Below, piece after piece: positions 34,662-43,261 of a DNA stretch of 64,000 nt. The notes beneath the pieces were generated by a model. It ran no database searches, was not told the DNA's origin, and saw nothing but the letters and a program-made list of their open reading frames with translations. Position numbers and translations under genes: made by a program. The DNA comes from Infirmifilum sp. NZ (GTDB taxonomy: Archaea > Thermoproteota > Thermoprotei > Thermofilales > Thermofilaceae), in contig NZ_CP094288.1 in NCBI RefSeq assembly GCF_022693705.1, positions 1 through 64,000 on the forward strand. Reading direction: 5' to 3'. The stretch's first letter is position 1, and every line of letters begins with the position of its first letter.

Positions 34662-36119
34662 TTAGCCCGCGTTGCCGCGGGCACATCCCCTCCTCGCGCC
34701 GCGCGCGGCACCCGCCAGACGGCTCTCCGCCGGGGCGGGAACTGGTGCTGGGGCCTTTCTCTCCGTTTGCTTCGGGAAGCTCCGCGAGCCGTGCACCAGT
34801 GCTCGTGGGTGGCTCTGGAGCCACTGGCTTAGGGCTTCGAGCTGTTTTGTTGCTTTGCAAACCTTCAGGAAGAGCTTGGTCGCGTTGAAGGCCGCTGTCC
34901 AGTCCCTGCCGTAGACTAGGCCGCAGCGCTTGCACTTGTAGTATCTTCTCTGAACCTCCACCCCCTCTCTCCCGCAGAGGGGGCACCGCTTCCCACTGAT
35001 GTTATTGTCAAGCTTGAACCACCTCGCTCCCTCGTAGAAGGCGAGGTTCTCCAGCCTCTCCGCCACCCTGAGCAGTGTCCTCTGCAGCTGCGAGCCTCTG
35101 AGGGACTCGGCCCGGGGCACGTCCACTACAATGACGACGGTGTAGCCCTGATCCCGCAGCTTTCTTATCAACGTTCTCAGCTCTCTGAGCACGCTACGAA
35201 TCCAGTCGTCGTTGAGCTTCCTCACCTTCCTCAATGCCTGCCCCGCAATTCTCTCAGCCCTTTCCGGCGTGATGTTTATCTTCGCCCTGAGCTTCTCAGC
35301 GAGCCTCAAGGCCTCCTCCACAGCGTAGCCCCTCCCCTCTCTCTGCAGCCCCCTGACGTCCCTCCTCTCCCTGAACCTCTCTACGGCTTTACTCCAGCAC
35401 TTAACCTTGGAGTAGCTGTGCATCAGCGCCGCGAGGAGCCGCAGTAGCATCGTGTTGGGCAACTTAAACACGCGCTGAACAACCAGCCTCACCTCGCCGT
35501 CGAACGCGAAGGCAAGGAGGTAGAGACCGTGAGAGCTGTTCACGTCCACCGCTATGACAGCCAGCTTGCCGTCACCGCCCCACCAAGCCGGCTTGACCAC
35601 GCGGCGCGCCACTAGCCTCAGCCTGCCCCTGCTTGTGAGCTGCAGCGTCAGCTTGAAATCGGGAAAGCGCTCGACGTCCTCGAGCACCGCTCTGGTTAAT
35701 GATGGCTTCAGCCTCACCGCGACGCCTGCACTGGGGACGCGTAGCTCGTTTCTCGAGACGTCGAGCACCGCAAGGGCGTCGCCTTTGCCGTGAAGCCTCT
35801 CGCCGTTGCTGACCACCCTTACGAGCAACGGCACCGGCGGTGGGGTGTACCTGCTACGCCTCTTAGACTTCCTCCTCGCCTCAGCGAGCATCTTGCACCA
35901 CTCTCCCGCGTAGTAGAGCAGGCCCTTAGGCAGCCCAGCCAGCCTCGAAGCCTCCTCGATCAACTCCTCGCTGAACTTCTCAGGCCCCCTCCTGAACGCG
36001 TCGCCGTACTTCTTTTCAAGGTCCCTGCAGGCCTGCCTGACTGCGCTCGAAAGCCTCACGTACAGCCGTTGTAGGTTGCGAGCGTAAGGAAGGCTCCTAG
36101 CGCGGTCACTCCTCCCCAC
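34662..36119 (-). CDS. tnpB: TnpB-family RNA-guided nuclease (IS605/IS1341 OrfB)
   Basis: A 485-residue TnpB. RuvC-I Asp lies in 'VIAVDVNSSHG'; the zinc ribbon is 'CPLCGREGVEVQRRYYKCKRCG', followed by RuvC-III Asp in 'YGRDWTAAFNATK'. The RuvC-II position reads 'VVIVVDVPRAESL', where a Glu is usual, so activity may be lost or altered. It lacks the usual first strand: the GTG start lies in the last codons of the CidA-type gene (14-bp overlap). The C-terminal 50 residues are a Pro/Ala/Arg tail. No TnpA transposase neighbours it, as in IS1341-type single-gene elements. Confidence 0.85.
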   Translation of the reverse strand: MGRSDRARSLPYARNLQRLYVRLSSAVRQACRDLEKKYGDAFRRGPEKFSEELIEEASRLAGLPKGLLYYAGEWCKMLAEARRKSKRRSRYTPPPVPLLVRVVSNGERLHGKGDALAVLDVSRNELRVPSAGVAVRLKPSLTRAVLEDVERFPDFKLTLQLTSRGRLRLVARRVVKPAWWGGDGKLAVIAVDVNSSHGLYLLAFAFDGEVRLVVQRVFKLPNTMLLRLLAALMHSYSKVKCWSKAVERFRERRDVRGLQREGRGYAVEEALRLAEKLRAKINITPERAERIAGQALRKVRKLNDDWIRSVLRELRTLIRKLRDQGYTVVIVVDVPRAESLRGSQLQRTLLRVAERLENLAFYEGARWFKLDNNISGKRCPLCGREGVEVQRRYYKCKRCGLVYGRDWTAAFNATKLFLKVCKATKQLEALSQWLQSHPRALVHGSRSFPKQTERKAPAPVPAPAESRLAGAARGARRGCARGNAG

Positions 36120-36444
36120 CGAGCAGATCGATGAGCTTGCCTGTTGTTACGAGGGTTGCGGCGAAGCTGAGGGCGAGCGCGAGGGAGAGTGGGAGGAGCT
36201 GGGACTGGACGAGGCTCCAGTAGGCGATGACGCCTACGCCCGGCGGTATGAACATGACGCTCATGTTCCTGACCAGGAACTCCGCCACGTCCTCGACGTC
36301 CTCAAGCTTCACCAGGCCGGAGAGCAACGCAAGCGTGAGGTAGAGCATGCCGAGGACGCTCCCTGGGATGGGCAGCTTGAGGAGGCCGCTGGTGAGCTCG
36401 CCGAGGAAGTAGAAGCCGAATATCAGGGCTAGGCCCTTGTACAT
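36106..36444 (-). CDS. CidA/LrgA-type membrane protein
   Basis: The 112-residue protein has four membrane helices and the CidA/LrgA pattern: 'IPGSVLGMLYLTLALLSGLVKLEDVE' and 'FLVRNMSVMFIPPGVGVIAYWSLV'. In bacteria it is a holin-like or metabolite (pyruvate) transporter component paired with LrgB. Here no LrgB follows; a tnpB gene sits directly after it, overlapping, as if inserted in the operon. ATG 36444 with GGTGG just upstream; a longer GTG start at 36450 is possible. Confidence 0.8.
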   Translation of the reverse strand: MYKGLALIFGFYFLGELTSGLLKLPIPGSVLGMLYLTLALLSGLVKLEDVEDVAEFLVRNMSVMFIPPGVGVIAYWSLVQSQLLPLSLALALSFAATLVTTGKLIDLLGGEE

Positions 36445-36538
36445 GTCCACCAGTTTACACTTTCGGGCTCGGGCGTTAAGGCTGGCGTAATAACGTGTGA
36501 GAGTAAAAAGCGCGTGAAGCCTTAGCCGGGGCGGGGAC

Positions 36539-37534
36539 TCACTTCACGTAGCCGTTCTCTCTATACCACTGGATGGTCTCCTGGAGGCCGGTCTTCAGCG
36601 TGTAGCGCGGTGAGTAGCCGAGCTCCCTCTTCGCCTTTTTGACGCTGTAGGCCCTGTCGACGGTGACGGAGTCGACTAGGGCTCTGCGGTGCATGATGTT
36701 GCCCTCCCGGGTTAGGGTGTCGTAGAGCTCGAGGGGGAGTAGCAGCGCCTTGGCGGCCCAGGGGGGTAGGCTCAGCCTGGGGGGCCCTCTGCCGGTTAGC
36801 TCGTGGAGTATGCTGTAGACCTCGTTGTAGGTGTACCACCTGTCCTCGCTGATGATGTAGGTGTTGCCCGCGGCGGCGTCCTTCTCGAGGGCTAGGAGGA
36901 AGCCCTGGACCACGTCCTTCACGTGGGCGAACTGCACGAGGTTGTTGCCTGAGCCGACCTTCACGAGGCTGGCTAGGCCCCCGTTCGCGTAGCTGGTTAT
37001 GAACCAGTAGGCGACGTCGTCCACGTTCCTCGGGCCGTATATGCCTGACGGCCTGATGATCGTGTACTGCAGGCCCTCCCGCTCGAGGCCCTTGACGACG
37101 TTCTCGGCTCTGAGCTTCGACCTGCCGTACTCGAACTGGGGGTTGGGGGGTGTGCTCTCGTCGGCGGGCGGGTTCTTGACGGGGCCTATCGCCTCGGTGC
37201 TGCTGCAGTATATGAACCGCCTAACCCCCGCCTTCAGCGAAGCCCTTGCCACCCACTCGGTGCCCCTGACGTTCACGAGCTCGTAGAGCTCCTTCTTGCC
37301 GAAGAAGGTGTAGTAGGCCGCTAGGTGCACCACGGCGTCGACGCCCTTGACCGCGGGGCCGAGGGTCTCCGGCTGGGTTATGTCGCCGAAAGCCAGCTCG
37401 ACGCCGAGCTCCCTGAGGAGGTCGGTCCTGCTGGTCTTCCTCACGAGGGCCCTGACGCTGTAGCCCCTCCTGACGAGCTCCTCCACGAGGTGGCCGCCGA
37501 GGAAGCCGCTAGCCCCGGTGACGAGCACTTTCAC
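36539..37534 (-). CDS. Extended SDR / NAD(P)-dependent epimerase-reductase
   Basis: The 331-residue protein has an N-terminal nucleotide-binding motif 'VTGASGFLGGHLVEELVRRGY' (TGxxGxxG) and the catalytic 'FEYGRSKLRAENV' (YxxxK) near residue 136, with Ser in 'FIYCSSTEAIG'. It is of the dihydroflavonol reductase-type extended SDR. Third gene of the LuxE-LuxC operon, GTG overlapping the previous stop by 4 bp. Likely reduces or rearranges the aldehyde or a downstream oxo-product; substrate unknown. Confidence 0.85.
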   Translation of the reverse strand: MKVLVTGASGFLGGHLVEELVRRGYSVRALVRKTSRTDLLRELGVELAFGDITQPETLGPAVKGVDAVVHLAAYYTFFGKKELYELVNVRGTEWVARASLKAGVRRFIYCSSTEAIGPVKNPPADESTPPNPQFEYGRSKLRAENVVKGLEREGLQYTIIRPSGIYGPRNVDDVAYWFITSYANGGLASLVKVGSGNNLVQFAHVKDVVQGFLLALEKDAAAGNTYIISEDRWYTYNEVYSILHELTGRGPPRLSLPPWAAKALLLPLELYDTLTREGNIMHRRALVDSVTVDRAYSVKKAKRELGYSPRYTLKTGLQETIQWYRENGYVK

Positions 37535-38970
37535 GGGCCCCTCACCCTCACGTAGGCCGTGTACGTGAAAGCCGTGGGGAGGTAGGAGCCGTCGTACGGC
37601 TCAGCTGGGGTGCGGAGGTAGCTCTCCCCGAGGGGCACGACGCGGTAGACGCCCAGCCTGTAGAGGTTCCTGAGGACCCAATCGAGCCTCTCCCTGCTCA
37701 CGGCGACGGCGAGCGTCTGAACCCTGTCCACGCCTGCGTAGGCGGGGTTCCCGGGAAGGCTCGCGATGAGCCTGAGCGCCTGCTCCATGTTGTCCACGGC
37801 TACGATCTCGAGGAAGCGCCTCCTGACGTACAGCGGGATTAGAGAGCTCCGCGGCACCCTGCCGAGCGCGGACGAGCCCTCCGCGAGGACGAGGGTCCAG
37901 GGGTTCTTGGGGTTGTCGCTGGCCAGCACCCTCGCCCCGGCGAGCTCGAGCGTCCTGCGGAGGACGAAGAGGGGGTAGGGTATGCTGTCGAGGTGCATCG
38001 GGTACTCAGCCCCGACCCTGTCGAGGGCGTCGGCGAGCATCGCGGCGAACTCCCGCGCTTCCTTGGGGGTGCCGATGAAGGCCGCCTGCGTCGGGCTGCT
38101 GCAGAGCTGCTGCTCGTAGAGAACCACCTCGAGGGCGAGCTTCTCCGCCACCTCCCTCGACGCGCTCTCCCCGTCTACCACGGCGAAGCCGGTCATGGGG
38201 CCGTTTTGGACGAACCTGGGCCTGTTGGGGTTGGCGGCGACAGTCCTCGAGATGAGGGTCCTGCCGGGCTCTCCACCCCAGTAGTTGACGACGCCGAGGG
38301 GGGCCTGCTCCAGGAGCGCCTTGAGGGTTTTGCTCTCGTGCGGGAAGTACGCCACGAGGATGGCGCGCCTCAGGGGGTTGTCCTCAGGCAGGCCTAGTAG
38401 ACCGGCGAGGGCCTCCGCCACGGCCCTGAAGTTCGCCAGCGAGGGTCGCAGGATGGTGAAGTTCCCGACGGCGAGCGAGGCTGTCGCTGGGATGAGCGGT
38501 GGTATCAGGGAGTTCCCCGAGCCTATTATAAGCGCGGGGCCTGCGGGCAGAGTCCTGACGTACTCGCCTGGGGCGACCCCGACGGGGGCCTCGAGGCTCG
38601 CTGCGCCGCCGATGATGGAGTGGTCGAGCATCCTCCTTATGTTCTCGGCGTTGAGCACCTCAAGGACGAACTCCAGCTCCATCTCCACTAGGGGCGGACT
38701 GTAGCCGGTGGCCTTGACCAGCTCCTCCTTCACCCAGCCGAGGTTGCCCGCGTCCAGCTTCTCGCGCCAGACCCTGCCCGCCTCCTCTATGCTCCTGAGC
38801 CTCTTCTCAAGGGGGGTGTCGGCGAGCTGGGACTGCAGGCTGGCCGCGCCCTCCAGGAGGGATCGGAGCCACTCCAGCTTGGGCTCGTAGATCTTGGTCC
38901 CCGCGTGCTCCACGGCTTCGAGGCTCGCGGGAGTCAGGGAGGGGTATAGGGGTATTAGGTGGTCGCTCAT
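37531..38970 (-). CDS. LuxC-type acyl-CoA/acyl-protein reductase
   Basis: The 479-residue protein resembles LuxC, the NADPH-dependent reductase of fatty acid reductase complexes (ALDH fold). It carries a Gly-rich segment ('LIIGSGNSLIPPLIPATASLAVGN') and the catalytic Cys in 'VLYEQQLCSSPTQAAFIG'. It would reduce an acyl thioester to an aldehyde. Start ATG overlaps the luxE stop by 4 bp (ATGA). Known in bioluminescent bacteria and in some other bacteria; unexpected in an archaeon. Which acid it handles is unknown. Confidence 0.83.
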   Translation of the reverse strand: MSDHLIPLYPSLTPASLEAVEHAGTKIYEPKLEWLRSLLEGAASLQSQLADTPLEKRLRSIEEAGRVWREKLDAGNLGWVKEELVKATGYSPPLVEMELEFVLEVLNAENIRRMLDHSIIGGAASLEAPVGVAPGEYVRTLPAGPALIIGSGNSLIPPLIPATASLAVGNFTILRPSLANFRAVAEALAGLLGLPEDNPLRRAILVAYFPHESKTLKALLEQAPLGVVNYWGGEPGRTLISRTVAANPNRPRFVQNGPMTGFAVVDGESASREVAEKLALEVVLYEQQLCSSPTQAAFIGTPKEAREFAAMLADALDRVGAEYPMHLDSIPYPLFVLRRTLELAGARVLASDNPKNPWTLVLAEGSSALGRVPRSSLIPLYVRRRFLEIVAVDNMEQALRLIASLPGNPAYAGVDRVQTLAVAVSRERLDWVLRNLYRLGVYRVVPLGESYLRTPAEPYDGSYLPTAFTYTAYVRVRGP

Positions 38971-40253
38971 CCGACCCTAGCACCCCTGTAGATGAGCTCC
39001 TCCAGCGTCCCGCCGCAGGCGCGCTGGAGGCTCCAGCCCTCCTCCTCGGTAAGCCGCCGGACGTACACGAACTCCCTGCCGTAGTAGCGCTCCGAGGGCA
39101 CCTGCTTCACAACGTCGCCGGGTATGAAGACCTCTAGCCAGGAGGTTGCCATAGGGTCGAAGATGAGTAGCAGGCCCTCCTTGCCGTCCTCCTGCATGGG
39201 CTTGTAGGTCTTGGGGTCAAGGAGCAGCACCTCCTGCAACGGGTGAGGGATCTTGTGCATGACGCCGTGCTTGTCGAGCAGGGCCGTTAGCGTCTCGGTC
39301 ATTCCCAGGACGTCCATGAACGGCACCTCAACCTCATCCCCGGTGTCCGGGTGGCGGGCCTTGAAGACCTTCCTGGCCTCCCTGACGATGGCGTCGTAGT
39401 CGGGCACCTGGAAGCCCTTCGAGCCTCCCCCCGTAACGACGACCCCGCCCCTCCCCAGGTCGACTGGAGGGGCGCCGGCGAGGATCTTCGAGACTAGGCG
39501 CTTAGCTAGGCTCATGGAGGCGAACTGCTGAGTTAGGAGGTGCACGCCGGCCGGCGCTGAGAAGAACAGCTTGGGCTCGTCCCTGCTCTTCACGAACTCC
39601 AGGATCCTCTTCGTGTTCGGGACGAGCCTCTTCCACATCGGGCCTGAGCCCTGGTCGCCGACGAGGTCCATGCCGTAGAGGAGCCGTATGCCTTTGTACT
39701 GGAGCGCCAGGTCCACGAAGGCGACGAAGTTGAGGTGGTTTTTCAGCTCCTCAGCGGCCAGGAAGAGGGCTAGACCCTTCCCGCGCTCGAGCTCCCTCCC
39801 GTACACGTACTCGAACAGGTTGGCGTTCGCGACGGTCATCATCAGCAGCTCCAGGGGGCTCCTGTAGATCCTCACCGGCTCCTTGCCGCTCGTCCCGCTC
39901 GAGCGGAAGGTGAAGCCGCCCGGGTCGTGGTCGGGTATGAGAAAAGTCTTGAAGCCGTCGCCCCTCAGGAGGTCTGAGGGAACCGCCAGCTTGGCTAGGT
40001 CCTCGGTTTCGGCTGCGCTGGGTTCTATGCCCTGCGACTGGAAGAGCTTCTCGTAGAACTCGCTGTGCCTTGCGAAGAAGTCGAGGGAGCTTCTGAGGAG
40101 GTCCCTGCGGAGCTTAGCCAGGTAGTCGGGGCTCTTCTCGAAGAGGGACCTGTCCTGCGAGAGCTCCAAGAGGCGTTTAACGTGAGGGTCTTTCAGCAAC
40201 CTGCTCTGCTCGGCCCGCGCCTTAATCTCCTCATAGGAGGGTAGAGACTCCAT
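38967..40253 (-). CDS. LuxE/PaaK-family acyl-activating enzyme
   Basis: A 428-residue LuxE-like acyl-protein synthetase: 'GFTFRSSGTSGKEPVRIYRSP' is the ATP-binding SGTSGxP loop, and 'MDVLGMTETLTAL' corresponds to the A5 motif of adenylate-forming enzymes. A Cys near the end ('RACGGTLEE') is a possible acyl acceptor, as in LuxE. It would make acyl-AMP and pass the acyl group to its own Cys or LuxC. ATG 40253 is preferred because TATA (AACTTAATTG, about 40278-40288) lies about 30 bp upstream; an earlier start at 40280 lies in that promoter. First gene of the operon. Confidence 0.85.
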   Translation of the reverse strand: MESLPSYEEIKARAEQSRLLKDPHVKRLLELSQDRSLFEKSPDYLAKLRRDLLRSSLDFFARHSEFYEKLFQSQGIEPSAAETEDLAKLAVPSDLLRGDGFKTFLIPDHDPGGFTFRSSGTSGKEPVRIYRSPLELLMMTVANANLFEYVYGRELERGKGLALFLAAEELKNHLNFVAFVDLALQYKGIRLLYGMDLVGDQGSGPMWKRLVPNTKRILEFVKSRDEPKLFFSAPAGVHLLTQQFASMSLAKRLVSKILAGAPPVDLGRGGVVVTGGGSKGFQVPDYDAIVREARKVFKARHPDTGDEVEVPFMDVLGMTETLTALLDKHGVMHKIPHPLQEVLLLDPKTYKPMQEDGKEGLLLIFDPMATSWLEVFIPGDVVKQVPSERYYGREFVYVRRLTEEEGWSLQRACGGTLEELIYRGARVG

Positions 40254-40486
40254 AGTGCCTTTATCATGCGTTACGTTCAATTAAGTTTTGTTTTTCGACG
40301 ATTGCATATACAAGGGTGCAGCGACCTCGCTGAGCGTCGAGTAGACCTTAGGCCTGTGGGTCGTAGCCAGGGTTCGTAAAGCAAGACACGGGGGTGCACG
40401 GCGGGGCGCGAGGATTCAGGTTTCTGATTCGAAGTTCCCTTAAATCGAAGCCATGTAAAGCTGAAGGGCTGAGGCGTAGCGAGGAG
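40254..40486. other. Intergenic, promoter of luxE operon
   Basis: About 230 bp with the leftward TATA (about 40278-40288) and no gene. The stretch 40320-40480 has no clear RNA or repeat. Confidence 0.4.
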
Positions 40487-41548
40487 TCACCGGCCTAGGA
40501 CCTCCGCGACGAGCGTGCTCACCCGCTCGACGAGCTCCTCGAGGGTGTACTTCTTCCTGACGAGCGTGTAGTGGTAGTTGTTCTCCCAGATCCCCCTAGC
40601 TCTGGGCGAGAGGAGGCTGTCCAGGTTCCGCTTCACCGGGGAAGCGTCCAGGGGGCCCGCGTGCCTCCTTACGCTCTCCTTGTCCGCGTAAGCTAGGAGG
40701 CGCAGATCTAGCATTGCTTTGAGGACGTCGTGAAGGTTGTACTCGAGGTCGGGGCCAAAGTCCCATGCGACCTTGAAGGTGATCTTCGACGCTAGCTGGT
40801 ACTCGAGCTTCGTGACCCAAGCCCTTACGGCTGTGCCGAACGCGTCCTCGAGCGTGGCCTCCTCCCGGGGCATCTCGCCTGGGTCGAGGGAGACCTCGAG
40901 CCTGACGTAGTCGATCCTGGGGTCCCTCACGCCCAGCTCCTCCTCGAAGACGCCCCGGAGACCCTCTATGAGGTTGAAGTCCTGTATGCCGAGGAACTCG
41001 TGGAAGGGTCTGCCGTCGTACCTAGTTATGACGGGCACGCGGAGGGAGAGGAGGGTTGGGAAGTGGTCCTTCTCCGCGTCGTACTCGACAACGAACAGCT
41101 TCGCGAACCTCTTGGGGGCCACCGGCAGGTCCAGCGTGAGACCGTTCTCTGCGAGCCACCTGTTGAACTTCAGCATCCCCCCAATTACGACCCGCTTGGA
41201 CGCGACCCTCCTGTGCCATGCCGAATCCAAGTCGAAGGTCAGCCTGGGCGGCTCGCCGTGCCTAACCATGTATACGTAGTTCAGGACGGAGCCGCCGCCG
41301 AAGAACAGCCTGTCGCCGAAGTACTCGGAGAGAAGCCTGAGCAACCTCATGATGTGCCAGACCCTCTCAAGCCCCCTGGCCACGGCGTGCGCCTCGCGCC
41401 GGCTCAGCCCTCCCTCGGCTCCTGGGAGCCTGCGTGCCACGTCGAGCAGGAGGGCGAATTTAGGCGTGAGCACGCGAAGCCGCGCCCTCAGTTCTTCAAG
41501 CTGATCCCCGCTTATACCCGGGCCCGCGGAGCCGTCCACCTTAAACAC
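40487..41548 (-). CDS. AbiEii-type nucleotidyltransferase toxin
   Basis: The 353-residue protein has the DUF1814/AbiEii pattern: 'YFGDRLFFGGGSVLNYVYM' (the GG[S/T]xL motif) followed by 'RLTFDLDSAW' (RxTxDLD metal residues) and a helical C-terminus ('EYNLHDVLKAMLDLRLLAY'). AbiEii toxins transfer nucleotides to tRNA and block growth when not neutralised. GTG start overlaps the antitoxin stop by 8 bp, so it is co-transcribed. The family is widespread in archaea as an innate or phage-defence pair. Confidence 0.86.
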   Translation of the reverse strand: MFKVDGSAGPGISGDQLEELRARLRVLTPKFALLLDVARRLPGAEGGLSRREAHAVARGLERVWHIMRLLRLLSEYFGDRLFFGGGSVLNYVYMVRHGEPPRLTFDLDSAWHRRVASKRVVIGGMLKFNRWLAENGLTLDLPVAPKRFAKLFVVEYDAEKDHFPTLLSLRVPVITRYDGRPFHEFLGIQDFNLIEGLRGVFEEELGVRDPRIDYVRLEVSLDPGEMPREEATLEDAFGTAVRAWVTKLEYQLASKITFKVAWDFGPDLEYNLHDVLKAMLDLRLLAYADKESVRRHAGPLDASPVKRNLDSLLSPRARGIWENNYHYTLVRKKYTLEELVERVSTLVAEVLGR

Positions 41549-42320
41549 GCCTCTCCTCCGCTACCCCGTTGGCGAACACCAGGCTTGTGTACTCTCCGAG
41601 CCTCTTCTCGAGGATGGCGGGGTCCGCGAGCCTTAAGTAGTCGAACCCGGTTGCTACTTGCTTGCCGGTGGCCGTCCTGAGGAATGCCAGGAAGGTTGAG
41701 AGCCTTCGGAGGCCGCGCGGGTTTGTCCTGCGGGCGACCTCGTCCAGGTTCAGCCAACTCAGGTTGTGGTAGATGTACTGCTCGGCGGGGTAGGCTGGGT
41801 CGTATGCCAGGAGGTCGGCTAGGCTCTGCTCGGGTAGGCTCATGGACACCTTCAGGTCCCAGTCGTACCTCCAGGCCCTGCCCCTCAGGCTGATGTAGAC
41901 CGGCAGGTAGCCTTCAGGCGGGTCTACTCTGCCTTGGAGGAGGCTGTCGACGATAACCAGCGTTTTTTCGGGGAAGCCGAGCCACTCGATGCTCGGGGGT
42001 TCGGCGATGTAGTAGTAGACCTCGGGCACCGACCTGGCCCAGTACTCGTGCGAACCGCTACCCTCAGCTGTCTCGAGCACGTACTCCGCGAGCGCCCTGG
42101 CTTTGCCCGTGTCGCGCAGCGCCCACCTCCCGCGGCCCACCTCCCTCGCGATGCCGTCATCCCTGAGCTCTCTAAGGAACTTGTAGACGAGGCCGGAGTT
42201 AAGGCCGAAAACCCTTACGATGCGGGCTACGGGCACGTCAAGGTTCAGCCTCCAGGCTTTCGCAAGCTCTAACAGCACAGCCCACCGTAACTTCGACACA
42301 CGTAAAGCCACGCGATTCAC
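41541..42320 (-). CDS. AbiEi-type antitoxin with N-terminal HTH
   Basis: The 259-residue protein begins with a winged helix ('VPVARIVRVFGLNSGLVYKFLRELRDDGIAREVGRGRWALR') and continues with the AbiEi_3/4-like C-terminal domain ('YYYIAEPPSIEWLGFPEKTLVIVDSLL'). AbiEi is a DNA-binding antitoxin that represses its own operon through inverted repeats. The GTG start at 42320 sits about 25 bp after a TATA box (CTATAAATC, around 42346). A perfect palindrome lies beside it. Paired with the nucleotidyltransferase toxin downstream. Confidence 0.85.
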   Translation of the reverse strand: MNRVALRVSKLRWAVLLELAKAWRLNLDVPVARIVRVFGLNSGLVYKFLRELRDDGIAREVGRGRWALRDTGKARALAEYVLETAEGSGSHEYWARSVPEVYYYIAEPPSIEWLGFPEKTLVIVDSLLQGRVDPPEGYLPVYISLRGRAWRYDWDLKVSMSLPEQSLADLLAYDPAYPAEQYIYHNLSWLNLDEVARRTNPRGLRRLSTFLAFLRTATGKQVATGFDYLRLADPAILEKRLGEYTSLVFANGVAEERRV

Positions 42321-42347
42321 AATGCCATAGTTTTTTATAAAGATTTA

Positions 42348-42364
42348 TAGGCAGTTACTGCCTA
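42348..42364 (-). promoter_or_regulatory. Palindromic operator at abiE promoter
   Basis: TAGGCAGTTACTGCCTA is an 8+1+8 perfect palindrome adjoining and partly overlapping the TATA boxes TATAAATC and TTTATAAA in front of the AbiEi gene. Fits a self-repression site for the antitoxin. Confidence 0.75.
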
Positions 42365-42476
42365 CAATTAATGGGACATATGTTGCATTGAGACTGATTT
42401 CAGGAGCTGCTGAAGGGTTAAAGTTAATAGCTCTCCGGATTTGTAGAGAGAAAGAGAAGAACCTGGCTACCAGAAG

Positions 42477-42632
42477 GTGGACGGGTTGCGACTCAAGGCG
42501 AAGAAAGGTGATAGTCAGAGGCTGAGGGTTAGGCTGTTCAAGCTGAGAGGTGTGGACAGAATGGAGGGGCTGTCAGAGGAGGTGGATAAGATCAGGGAGG
42601 AGTGGGACCGGGAATTCGAGGAGAGAACGTGA
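42477..42632 (+). other. Small helical frame, uncertain
   Basis: A 51-residue frame starting at GTG 42477 is basic then acidic: 'RLKAKKGDSQRLRVRLFKL' followed by 'MEGLSEEVDKIREEWDREF', like the tail of a small antitoxin. A shorter start is ATG 42561. Upstream AT-rich DNA has no clear ribosome binding site. Either a small antitoxin-like gene or a remnant. The rest of the gap 42365-42809 holds nothing I can support except the TATA box (TTTATAGG, about 42773-42780) of the next gene. Confidence 0.3.
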
Positions 42633-42809
42633 ACTGGATCCCTACAATGATAAGATAGTAGAAAGAGAGGCGCGAACGTCCAGTGAAAACTCGAGTCGAG
42701 TACGAGCGCGATTGCTCGGTTTTAGGAGGTGCTCCTCGGGACCGGAGCCAGCTTAAACCTCAGAAGTGAACGCATTTATAGGCAAAGCTCCACCTGAGTG
42801 TGAGAGCAG

Positions 42810-43163
42810 ATGGGCCACGTTTCTGTGAGGGCGAGGATATGCTCGCTGGACAAGTCGAAGTGCGCGGACGTTGAAGCGCTAGTGGACACTGGGGCGACGC
42901 TGACCGCGATCCCGAGGAGCCTAGCTGAGACGCTGGGCATCGAAGCCGTCAGGAGGGACGTCGTCGAGACAGGGGCTGGGCTCGTGGAGGTTGAGCGTGG
43001 CGCCGCCGTGGTCTCGGTGGAGGGCAGGGAAACGGTCACAGAGGTGTGGGTAAGCGATATCATCGGAAGGGTGCTCATCGGGGTTGCAACGCTGGAGATG
43101 CTCGGGCTCCGCGTCGACCCTAGGACGGGGAAGCTTGAGCCTTCGCCCCTGCTGCTCTACTAG
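42810..43163 (+). CDS. Retropepsin-like aspartic protease domain
   Basis: The 117-residue protein has the single-chain clan AA signature: 'VEALVDTGATLTAIP' (active-site DTGA), then a beta-rich body ending with 'VLIGVATLEMLGLRVDPRTGKL', the second motif seen in retropepsins (I-G-x-x-x-L-x-x-L-x-L). Such proteins homodimerise into proteases. ATG 42810 follows the TATA box by about 30 bp. No signal peptide. Small aspartic proteases of this kind are common in Thermoproteales, function unknown. Confidence 0.82.
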   Translation: MGHVSVRARICSLDKSKCADVEALVDTGATLTAIPRSLAETLGIEAVRRDVVETGAGLVEVERGAAVVSVEGRETVTEVWVSDIIGRVLIGVATLEMLGLRVDPRTGKLEPSPLLLY

Positions 43164-43261
43164 CCCATACGGTTGCTTGACTACTCTCAGCGCGTACAGC
43201 TCAAAGCACAGCATGTGTGAAGGTTTAAATCCCCCGGCATCCGCTTAAGCGCGACAGTCGA

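Noticed and set aside
34518-34832. Plus-strand frame across the TnpB tail
   Set aside because: Overlaps the tnpB C-terminus and the hairpin region; composition is that of GC-rich antisense.
43218-43240. tRNA-like T-loop (GGTTTAAATCCC)
   Set aside because: No matching acceptor, D or anticodon arms; better read as the TATA region of the winged-helix gene.
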